A stretch of 17,475 nt of DNA from SAR202 cluster bacterium (GTDB lineage Bacteria > Chloroflexota > Dehalococcoidia > Lucifugimonadales > UBA826): the NCBI GenBank assembly GCA_009392675.1, contig VFFY01000107.1, positions 1 through 17,475 on the forward strand, read 5' to 3'. Shown piece after piece: positions 6,870-13,401 of this stretch; within the stretch, counting starts at the first letter, position 1, and each line of letters begins with the position of its first letter. The notes beneath the pieces were generated by a model. It had not been told where the DNA came from. It did not search any database and saw nothing but the letters and a program-made list of their open reading frames with translations. Made by a program: the position numbers and the translations under genes.

Positions 6870-7979
6870 ATGCATCAAGGCATATATAAACTGGCTAATC
6901 CAAACGCTCTAGATACACCCGCAATGCTCACATATTCCCATATTGTGGAAGAAAATATCGATGAAATTATTCGCATTTGTGGTGAGCCAGAAAACGTTGT
7001 ACCGCATGCGAAGACACATAAATCTTCTGATGTTTTGAATATTCAGTTGAATAGGGGAATAAAATCTTTTAAATGTGCGACGTTGAAGGAAGCTGAAGTA
7101 GTAGCAGGGTGTGGCGCAAGCGAAATCGTCATCGCATATCCCATGGTGCATCCGAGGAAATTAGAAAGGTTTTCCAACCTAATTAAATCGTTTCCAGGAA
7201 TCGATTTCAGGGCCATAGCTAGCACTAAAGTGCATTTGAATCTTTTATCTGAAGTTTCCAAAGTAATAGATGGGGATATTGGCGTCTATATGGACCTTGA
7301 TACAGGTATGCGCCGTACGGGAGTTCAGCCCGGTACAAACGCTAATGAATTCTACCAAAGCATTGATGCTACCGATGGGTTAAGCCCTATTGGTATCCAT
7401 GTTTTTGATGGTGAGACTTTATATATTCCAAGTTTCAAAGAAAGGAGCCTTATGGTTAAAAGGAACATAGGGCTGATGGAGGAAATTTGGCGTGCTGCAA
7501 ATACTAGTGGAATACAAGTTAAAGATAATCTTGCGGGGGGATCGTGGTCTTTTCAACACTATGCAGATAATCCCAATATTCGGCCAACACCTGGAACTTG
7601 GATTTACTGGGACACTCGAAATGCCGAAATGGAAGAATTAGGATTTCGCATAGCAAGTTTAATATTGGGCCAGATAGTTGATGAAGATGCTGAGATGGAT
7701 ACCGTCACTATTGATATAGGATCTAAATCCTGTTCTTCGGATCAACCCCTGCAACATAGATTTAAACTAGTTCAATACCCTGATACTGAGCTTGTTATTC
7801 AAAATGAGGAACATGCGGTTGTTAGGTTAAATGGAGCTCCACTGAATGTGGGTGATTTTGTCATTGCGGCGCCCGGACATGCTTGTACATTGACAGTTAA
7901 ATTTCCTTATACAAATGTGGTGTCAAAAGATGGTGAGATAGTGGGTAGATATGTGCACGATGCAAGAGATAGAATTTAA
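6870..7979 (+). CDS. D-threonine aldolase / D-serine dehydratase-like PLP enzyme
   Basis: This is a 369-residue fold-type III PLP enzyme (alanine-racemase N-terminal barrel plus D-serine-dehydratase-like C-terminal domain). Relatives cleave D-threonine or 3-hydroxy-D-aspartate, or dehydrate D-serine, using PLP and a divalent metal. The Schiff-base lysine is Lys48 in VPHAKTHKS. YMDLDTGMRRTG at 140-151 and GIHVFDGE at 175-182 line the barrel. The metal pair His337 and Cys339 sits in APGHACTLTVKF, as in D-serine dehydratase. All catalytic elements look intact and length is normal. AGGAGG four bases before the ATG supports the start. Its stop abuts the stop of the convergent glutaredoxin gene with no base between them. 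Choice between aldolase and dehydratase is open. Confidence 0.86.
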   Translation: MHQGIYKLANPNALDTPAMLTYSHIVEENIDEIIRICGEPENVVPHAKTHKSSDVLNIQLNRGIKSFKCATLKEAEVVAGCGASEIVIAYPMVHPRKLERFSNLIKSFPGIDFRAIASTKVHLNLLSEVSKVIDGDIGVYMDLDTGMRRTGVQPGTNANEFYQSIDATDGLSPIGIHVFDGETLYIPSFKERSLMVKRNIGLMEEIWRAANTSGIQVKDNLAGGSWSFQHYADNPNIRPTPGTWIYWDTRNAEMEELGFRIASLILGQIVDEDAEMDTVTIDIGSKSCSSDQPLQHRFKLVQYPDTELVIQNEEHAVVRLNGAPLNVGDFVIAAPGHACTLTVKFPYTNVVSKDGEIVGRYVHDARDRI

Positions 7980-8219
7980 TTAAAGCCCCAATTTATTTGC
8001 TAATTCTTCATCTGTTGGTTCAACCAGGAATGTCCCGTCCGAAAAAATAATAGTGGGAACTCGTTGGTTACCATTATTTAATTCCTTAATATATTCCTGA
8101 TACTCTGGCTCATCGTCTACATTAGTCCAGTCGTATTCTATTTGATTGCGGTCAAAAAATGTTTTAGCCCTAGTGCAATCTCCACACCAAGTCGTGCCAT
8201 ACATTTTGATTGAACTCAT
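7980..8219 (-). CDS. Glutaredoxin-like protein, mycoredoxin type
   Basis: This 79-residue thioredoxin-fold oxidoreductase acts in the cytosol. The redox motif is WCGDC (Cys12, Cys15) in a MYGTTWCGDCTRAK context, the cis-proline is in RVPTIIF, and the end FLVEPTDEEL matches the short actinobacterial/Chloroflexota glutaredoxins related to mycoredoxin-1. Those reduce mixed disulfides with mycothiol or other low-molecular thiols; which thiol this organism uses is not shown here. The motif residue Asp14, where mycoredoxins often have Tyr or Pro-Tyr, is a minor variation. AGAGGAG seven bases before the ATG supports the start. It is divergent from the CoA-transferase gene and there is no sign of a functional link with it. 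Confidence 0.85.
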   Translation of the reverse strand: MSSIKMYGTTWCGDCTRAKTFFDRNQIEYDWTNVDDEPEYQEYIKELNNGNQRVPTIIFSDGTFLVEPTDEELANKLGL

Positions 8220-8306
8220 TTGTAACTCCTCTTAATCGGGCCCATATTCTAGGCGTTCTAATACTCTTTGAACAGGTATATACTGCCACTTAACCACTTA
8301 TCTTAC

Positions 8307-8313
8307 AGGGAGG
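8307..8313 (+). promoter_or_regulatory. Ribosome binding site deciding the CoA-transferase start
   Basis: AGGGAGG ends eight bases before the ATG at 8322. The longest open frame would begin at a TTG at 8268 without any Shine-Dalgarno sequence. Confidence 0.75.
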
Positions 8314-8321
8314 TAGCAAAG

Positions 8322-9506
8322 ATGGAAAAGGCTTTAGCAGGCATTAGAATTTTGGATTTAACCCAATATGAAGCTGGACCATCTTGCACTCAGGTGTTGG
8401 GTTGGTTAGGAGCCGATGTTATTAAAGTCGAGCAGCCCGGGAAGGGGGACCCTGGTCGATCTGTACAGCTTTCGGATACTAACAAGACTTCGCCGTATTT
8501 TTTAAATTTCAACAGTAATAAGCGAAGTGTAACTTTGGATCTCAAGAACGATAAGCACAAGGAAGTGTTTAGAGATCTAGTAACAAAATGTGATGTTTTG
8601 GTTGAAAATTTCGCTTCGGGGGTTTTGGAGAGATTAGGGTATACCTATAGCACTTTGTCCAATATCAATTCACAAATAATATTTGCAAGACTAAAAGGTT
8701 TTGGGACATACGGCCCTTATAGTAAATATAAAAGCTTTGATCCAGTAGCCCAGGCAGCAGGAGGGGCTATGGCGGTAACTGGTATACCGGGCGGGCCTCC
8801 TCTGAAGCCTGGTCCTAACATTGGAGATAGCGGCACTGGGTTGCATGGAGTGGTTGGAATATTAGCTGCCATCATACAAAGACAGAGTACGGGGAGGGGC
8901 CAGGTATTGGAGGTCTCAATGCAAGATGCCGTAGTTAGTTTGTCCAGAGCTTCGATGAGTTCATACAGCGATACCGGTGAGCCTCCTGCACGAAGGGGTC
9001 CCAGAACGCCGGGCCGAGCAGGCGCCGGTGTTTACAAGTGCGCCCCTGGTGGACCAGATGATTACGTTTATGTTTTGGCCATCTCTCAAAGGAGAAATAT
9101 CTGGGAAGATTTCATGAATGCGATAGGTAGAGAAGATTTGTGCAATTCGGAAATTTTTGATGACCCTAATAAAAATTCAGAAGAAATAGACTCGGTTATC
9201 GAGGATTGGACAACAAAAAATACTAAGCAGGAGGCTATGTCAGTTTTGGGGGATGCAGGAATTCCCTGCGGAGCTGTTTTAAACGCCCGAGACATCTACA
9301 ACAATGAACACCTACAGCAAAGGGATATGATAGTCGATATAGAGCATCCTGACAGGGGTGAATTCCAAGTGTTAGGGTGCCCTATTAAACTTTCAGACTC
9401 AGTTGCAGAAATAACTACACCGCCTTTGTTGGGGCAACACACAAAAGAAATTCTTTCTGAGGTTTTGGGTTATACCGAAGATCGAATTAATTCGGTTGTC
9501 GGTTAA
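8322..9506 (+). CDS. CaiB/BaiF family III CoA-transferase
   Basis: This 394-residue enzyme moves CoA between carboxylic acids (formyl-CoA:oxalate, carnitine, 2-methylacyl and related substrates) as an interlocked dimer. It begins MEKALAGIRILDLTQYEAGP, followed by LGADVIKVEQPGKGDPGR, the VENFASGVLERLG loop and LGQHTKEILSEVLG near the C-terminus, all typical. The catalytic aspartate is in NIGDSGTGLHG; with the start at 8322 it is residue 169, the same number as in formyl-CoA transferase Frc, which independently supports this start. Length is normal and nothing appears broken. It is a single gene between a divergent glutaredoxin and a convergent PcaC-like gene, so its acid substrate cannot be guessed from an operon; CoA activation of an acid made by the neighbouring catabolic genes is plausible only. 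Confidence 0.92.
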   Translation: MEKALAGIRILDLTQYEAGPSCTQVLGWLGADVIKVEQPGKGDPGRSVQLSDTNKTSPYFLNFNSNKRSVTLDLKNDKHKEVFRDLVTKCDVLVENFASGVLERLGYTYSTLSNINSQIIFARLKGFGTYGPYSKYKSFDPVAQAAGGAMAVTGIPGGPPLKPGPNIGDSGTGLHGVVGILAAIIQRQSTGRGQVLEVSMQDAVVSLSRASMSSYSDTGEPPARRGPRTPGRAGAGVYKCAPGGPDDYVYVLAISQRRNIWEDFMNAIGREDLCNSEIFDDPNKNSEEIDSVIEDWTTKNTKQEAMSVLGDAGIPCGAVLNARDIYNNEHLQQRDMIVDIEHPDRGEFQVLGCPIKLSDSVAEITTPPLLGQHTKEILSEVLGYTEDRINSVVG

Positions 9507-9510
9507 CGAT

Positions 9511-9894
9511 TTACGAGGGTAATTCACCCATCTCCTGCAGAGTCTTTTTAACTATTTTGATGGATGAAACGGCCGCTGGTACCCCTGCGTAAGCGGAGGC
9601 ATGTATCAAAAGACTGACTATCTCGTCGGGTGTGACGCCGTTGTTTATAGCACCTCTTGTGTGCAAGCCTATTTCACCTTCAGCACGGAGGGCGACCAAA
9701 ACTGAGAGAGTTATAAGACTTTTTGTCTTCTTATCAAGAGGCCCTCTCGTCCATACTCCCCCCCATGCATTTTCAGTTATAAATTCCTGGAAAGGCCTAT
9801 CAAAATCGGTTGCTCTGGCAAAAGATTCCTCCACATATTCTTCACCAAGGACTGATTTTCTCATTTCCAAACCCCGATCAAATTGGCTAGACAT
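9511..9894 (-). CDS. Carboxymuconolactone decarboxylase (PcaC)-like protein
   Basis: This is a 127-residue helical protein of the carboxymuconolactone decarboxylase family. The start MSSQFDRGLEMRKSVLGEEYVEES, the middle ENAWGGVWTRGPLDKKTKSL and ALRAEGEIGLHTRGAINNGVTPDEI closely follow the pattern of 4-carboxymuconolactone decarboxylase PcaC; His78, His98 and the YAGVP loop at 102-106 are in place. It has no CxxC, so it is not the AhpD peroxidase type. The ATG at 9894 is chosen because GGAG (9903-9906) lies nine bases upstream and PcaC proteins begin here; the alternative ATG at 9909 has no ribosome binding site. It is the last gene of the enolase/GMC run and may decarboxylate or isomerise a product of that pathway. 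No other protocatechuate genes are present. Confidence 0.82.
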   Translation of the reverse strand: MSSQFDRGLEMRKSVLGEEYVEESFARATDFDRPFQEFITENAWGGVWTRGPLDKKTKSLITLSVLVALRAEGEIGLHTRGAINNGVTPDEIVSLLIHASAYAGVPAAVSSIKIVKKTLQEMGELPS

Positions 9895-9952
9895 TTTTAA
9901 TAGCTCCATTATTTAAAGTCGATTAGATTGCGTGGACGAAAGTATTTTCATA

Positions 9953-11518
9953 TTAGCTGTCTTCTTTGATGAAGTCCGATATTCTTTCTGCCATAGTCAT
10001 AACAGTAACGTTGATATTTGCCCTAACGCACTCTGGCATTATAGAGGCGTCAACGACTCTCAAATTTTTGATGCCGTGGACTTTTCCTGTTTGGTCAACC
10101 ACAGAATTAGGATCAGATTTAGGCCCCATTTTGTTAGTGCAGGAGATATGGTGTCCTGTTGTGACCTCTTTCATTAACCAGGAGTCTAGCGATTTATCAA
10201 ATTGTAAATCAGAGTCTAGCGGCGTTAATCGTTCCTCAATAAGAGATGACATGTCAGGATGATTTTCTAAACCCACTAACATTCTCACTCCGTCACGGAA
10301 CCGTCTTCGATCTTCCTCCTCTGCTAGGTAATTGTAGTCAAGGTATGGCTGGTCTCTGTAATCACTTGAATTTAACTTTACTTCGCCTTTCCCTTTCGCC
10401 AAATTAATGCAGAGATTGGTTTGAATTCCTACGGGGCTGGATCTTAATCCACCTCTTTCTGGTCTGTCGCTCGCAACAGCCATCATATAAACAATCATAT
10501 CGTTTTCAAGACTGGAGCCTTCGGCTGTATATCGAAGAGTCAACTGTATTCTTGGACCCAGTGAATCTAGCTCTACACCCGGCTTTGTTTTCCACGTGAC
10601 ATATACCATTGGATGGTCAGCTAGATTCTGGCCGACTGCTGGGGCATCATGGATTGTTTCAATTCCGTGGCTATTGAGATGATCTTTTGGTCCGATTCCG
10701 GAAAGCATGAGTATTTGAGGAGAAACCACCGCACCAGCACTAAGTATTATTTCTTTTCCTTCTAGAATGAAAGTCTCGTCTCCTGACACCACTTCCACTC
10801 CTATGGCTTTAGGCTCGATGCCTGAATTATCAAATATGATTTTCTTTACCAGTACTCCCGGACGTATTGTCAGATTTAACCTATGTCTGGATAACCCTAG
10901 ATAGCCTATAGCTGTGGACCACCTTATTCCATTTGGATTGTTAAGCGGTAACGGTCCAACACCTGTCGTGCCTGGCGCATTGGCATCTTCGCAGGCGGGA
11001 AAACCTGCATCCAAACAAGCCTTTTCGAAAGCCTCACTCGCAGGAAGCCACTTGCCTCTTGGAAATCTATGACAAATTATTGGGCCGGTTGATCCGTGAA
11101 AATCTCCTGGGTCATCTTGGTATGTGGTATCGGTCTCCACCTTGTTGAAATATGGCACCAGTTGCTGGTAATTCCATAAATCATTGCCTATATCAGACCA
11201 ATTGTCGTAGTCCTGAGGAATACCCCTAAGGAATATTTGGCCGTTGATTGCGCTCGAACCCCCGGTGACCTTTCCTCTTGGTACGGATATTTCCGCCTTG
11301 TCAGTTCCTCTTGCAATGTATTGCCAATTGTGGTCACTGGTGGATATTTCGGTTCCGGTAGCGTAGCCATATTTGACCTCCTCCGGGAGGCTATCTAGAT
11401 CTGGGTAGTCGGGCCCAGCTTCGAGCAAAAGTACTGACTTATCTGGGTCTTCAGTTAATCGGGTAGCTAATATAGATCCGGCGGAACCTGCTCCGATTAT
11501 GATTTTGTCGTATTTCAT
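9953..11518 (-). CDS. GMC family FAD-dependent oxidoreductase (choline dehydrogenase-like)
   Basis: This 521-residue flavoprotein oxidises alcohols to aldehydes or ketones. The N-terminal Rossmann motif GAGSAG is at residues 9-14, with Glu33 (LLLEAG) placed to bind the ADP ribose. The first GMC signature GGSSAINGQIFLRGIPQDYDNW follows, then SAGAVVSPQILMLSGIG. The C-terminal active site has HHISCTNKMG, where His457 falls at the catalytic position seven residues before Met464, and NINVT with Asn501. The usual Gly of the HPxGT motif is Cys460 here. There is no signal peptide, so it acts in the cytosol. The ATG has AAGGAA about ten bases upstream. It lies between the enolase-family gene (48 bases upstream) and the PcaC-like gene, so oxidation of a sugar acid or polyol is a reasonable guess. 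Confidence 0.9.
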   Translation of the reverse strand: MKYDKIIIGAGSAGSILATRLTEDPDKSVLLLEAGPDYPDLDSLPEEVKYGYATGTEISTSDHNWQYIARGTDKAEISVPRGKVTGGSSAINGQIFLRGIPQDYDNWSDIGNDLWNYQQLVPYFNKVETDTTYQDDPGDFHGSTGPIICHRFPRGKWLPASEAFEKACLDAGFPACEDANAPGTTGVGPLPLNNPNGIRWSTAIGYLGLSRHRLNLTIRPGVLVKKIIFDNSGIEPKAIGVEVVSGDETFILEGKEIILSAGAVVSPQILMLSGIGPKDHLNSHGIETIHDAPAVGQNLADHPMVYVTWKTKPGVELDSLGPRIQLTLRYTAEGSSLENDMIVYMMAVASDRPERGGLRSSPVGIQTNLCINLAKGKGEVKLNSSDYRDQPYLDYNYLAEEEDRRRFRDGVRMLVGLENHPDMSSLIEERLTPLDSDLQFDKSLDSWLMKEVTTGHHISCTNKMGPKSDPNSVVDQTGKVHGIKNLRVVDASIMPECVRANINVTVMTMAERISDFIKEDS

Positions 11519-11566
11519 GCTGTGGCTATTCCTTAAGTTAAATTAGATTATTCACAATGTTAAAAT

Positions 11567-12691
11567 TTATTCATCTATAAAGTTTTTAAGCGCGTCGGGG
11601 TCAACCTCCAAACCCAGACCAGGTTTTTCTGGCAGAGAAATAACCCCATTTTTCGGCAGTACTGGTTCCTTGTACAACCTAGAGACCTCTTCCGCTGGAC
11701 CTGTGAACTCCTCCGAGAATTCGTGGGGTCGGACTGCATTGGTAACGGTGGAATAAAGATGAAGGCTGGCCATTGAATTTGCTCCAACACTTGGACTGTG
11801 CGGCATAACGACTTTGTTGTGAATCACCGCTAATTCATAGACACGTATCATTTCTGATAAACCACCAACGTTTAATACATCTGGTTGGAGTATGTCCGGG
11901 TTGCCAAGCTCTATAAGGTCCCGAAACCTCCACGACGATATTTCCTGTTCTCCTGTAGAAACTGAACAATCAAGAGCATCAACGACTTGCTTCAGGCCTG
12001 GGAAATCATATTGTGGAAGCGGTTCTTCAAAATGGGCTATTCCTAATTGTTCGAATCTTCTTCCTTGTTCAATTGCTGTGGGGACTGAATAGCCGCAATT
12101 GGCATCGAAGCTTAACGCGCAGTCATCGGGTAACCATTCGCGACATTTTTGAAAAATGGCCAAATCCTTTTTGGGATCTGAATCTTGTCGATAATCTCTC
12201 CAATCCATCCTTACCTTGAACGCTTTATAGCCCTTATCAAACCCCTCTTGTATCTCTTCCAACATTTCTTCAGGACTTTTGCTCCATCCATTGCCTCTGC
12301 TCCAATAAAGGGGAATGTCGGTTCTTCTGGCCCCACCTAGAAGCTGGTATATTGGTAAATTAGCTGACTTCCCAGCTATATCCCAAAGTGCCACATCAAC
12401 CGAACCGACAATTTGTGAAGGAAAGCGTGTTGCTTGCTGTCCTTCGCCCAAGGTTAACAATTCCCATATCTTTCGAGGCCGGGTTGGGTCAGCTCCGACC
12501 AGTAGAGGCTTTATTAATTCTTCCAAATAAGCTCTTACAACTTTTAGATTTCTTCCTGCTTCGGAAATACCCGTTATACCTTCGTCAGTGTGGACTTGCA
12601 AAAGGAGACGGCCCGGCCTGCCGACAAAGCTTCTTGCATTATCTCCTTGAGGAGCTCGGATACGATTTACGGTAATATCAGTGATTTTCAA
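11567..12691 (-). CDS. Enolase superfamily acid-sugar dehydratase-like (mandelate racemase/muconate lactonizing type)
   Basis: This 374-residue enzyme has the capping domain at 1-115 and a TIM-like barrel after it. It abstracts the alpha-proton of a carboxylate bound to Mg2+. The catalytic strand-2 motif is KVR (Lys159, Arg161), the metal ligands are Asp196 (SFDANCGYS), Glu222 or Glu223 (FEEPLPQYD) and Glu248 (STGEQE), and the base dyad is Asp271 (LQPDVLNVGG) with His298 (MPHSPSVG). An Asp-His dyad with a K-x-R motif fits the mandelate-racemase subgroup of acid-sugar dehydratases more than muconate cycloisomerase. The start is a TTG at 12691 backed by GGGAGG five bases upstream; the only nearby ATG runs into TGA after three codons. 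Substrate is unknown; the neighbouring GMC enzyme suggests a sugar-acid or polyol pathway. Confidence 0.9.
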   Translation of the reverse strand: MKITDITVNRIRAPQGDNARSFVGRPGRLLLQVHTDEGITGISEAGRNLKVVRAYLEELIKPLLVGADPTRPRKIWELLTLGEGQQATRFPSQIVGSVDVALWDIAGKSANLPIYQLLGGARRTDIPLYWSRGNGWSKSPEEMLEEIQEGFDKGYKAFKVRMDWRDYRQDSDPKKDLAIFQKCREWLPDDCALSFDANCGYSVPTAIEQGRRFEQLGIAHFEEPLPQYDFPGLKQVVDALDCSVSTGEQEISSWRFRDLIELGNPDILQPDVLNVGGLSEMIRVYELAVIHNKVVMPHSPSVGANSMASLHLYSTVTNAVRPHEFSEEFTGPAEEVSRLYKEPVLPKNGVISLPEKPGLGLEVDPDALKNFIDE

Positions 12692-12696
12692 GTCAG

Positions 12697-12702
12697 CCTC
12701 CC
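12697..12702 (-). promoter_or_regulatory. Ribosome binding site fixing a TTG start
   Basis: GGGAGG on the minus strand lies five bases before the TTG at 12691. Together with the family N-terminus MKITDITVNRIRAP beginning at that codon, it makes the non-ATG start convincing. Confidence 0.75.
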
Positions 12703-12734
12703 ATTTGTATATAGAATTTTTTATTAAGTTGGGG

Positions 12735-13286
12735 TCATTTCTTTTTTTTGATTAATAGAACTGCGGCCACAGTGGATAGTAAGCCAAAGGCTGAGCCGAC
12801 AACGATCTTCAGAGGATGCTTTCTAGCTGATTTATACAATGGTATAAATTTGTTTCCTATGGCGGCGGAAGTCTTTTTTCCTACATCCAAAGTACTTTTT
12901 AAATAACTAACTTTTGAGCTTTTTGAATTCGGGCCAGAAATGCAGGTTGGAATGTTAATGGAACCGATAATCTTTCCCGCCGCTTGAGATAAAAATTCAG
13001 GATTGGAGGAAAATTCTTTCCAAATTGCCAATTCCATTCTGCTTCCTTTCTGCAAACCAGAGGATTCCTTAGGGTCCAAGGCTGCAAATTTTCGAAGCTT
13101 TAAGGCAATGGCATCAGGATTTCTAAATTTAGTAGGATCAGATGTAGTATGTGGATCTGTAAGATGCCTCAGATAGGTACTTAACTCTTTGGCTACAGTA
13201 CTATTTTCCCGTACACGTCCGTGGTTCATATACGTGTGAAGCGCCAGGATTGTTTCCTCTCTGCTCCATGGGGGTATTCTTACCAT
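12735..13286 (-). CDS. Tail-anchored protein with the N-terminal domain of HNH restriction-type endonucleases
   Basis: This is a 183-residue protein of unknown function. Residues 1-107 match, by eye, the domain that usually precedes an HNH nuclease in predicted restriction enzymes: IPPWSREETILALHTYM, VAKELSTYLRHL, FRNPDAIALKLRKFAALDP (54-72), GLQKGSRMELAIWKEF (77-92) and a final AAGKI helix. No HNH motif follows. Instead there is a Ser/Lys-rich linker (108-155), one hydrophobic helix (about 160-179, IVVGSAFGLLSTVAAVLLI) and a KKKK end, so the protein looks tail-anchored with basic residues on both sides of the membrane. The ATG has GAGGA about seven bases upstream. It is first in the minus-strand run ahead of the enolase gene (43-base gap) and divergent from RNase D. 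DNA binding or sensing at the membrane is inference only. Confidence 0.72.
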   Translation of the reverse strand: MVRIPPWSREETILALHTYMNHGRVRENSTVAKELSTYLRHLTDPHTTSDPTKFRNPDAIALKLRKFAALDPKESSGLQKGSRMELAIWKEFSSNPEFLSQAAGKIIGSINIPTCISGPNSKSSKVSYLKSTLDVGKKTSAAIGNKFIPLYKSARKHPLKIVVGSAFGLLSTVAAVLLIKKKK

Positions 13287-13371
13287 GTTTTTGTCCTCAC
13301 TTGTTATATGGATTTGAAACTTACATAAAGATCAAAAATTCTGCAAATTTAAAGGGTGGATTTTATTAGGT

Positions 13372-13377
13372 TATACT
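13372..13377 (+). promoter_or_regulatory. Candidate -10 element for the RNase D operon
   Basis: TATACT matches the consensus at five of six positions and lies 24 bases before the RNase D ATG in the 115-base divergent gap. The -35 at 17-base spacing is a poor TTAAAG (13349-13354). Only a tentative call. Confidence 0.25.
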
Positions 13378-13401
13378 TCATGGAAGAAATAAAATTCATA
13401 A

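Noticed and set aside
8268..8321. An 18-residue extension of the CoA-transferase from a TTG.
   Set aside because: Without ribosome binding site; the 8322 start has AGGGAGG and places the catalytic Asp at residue 169 as in Frc.
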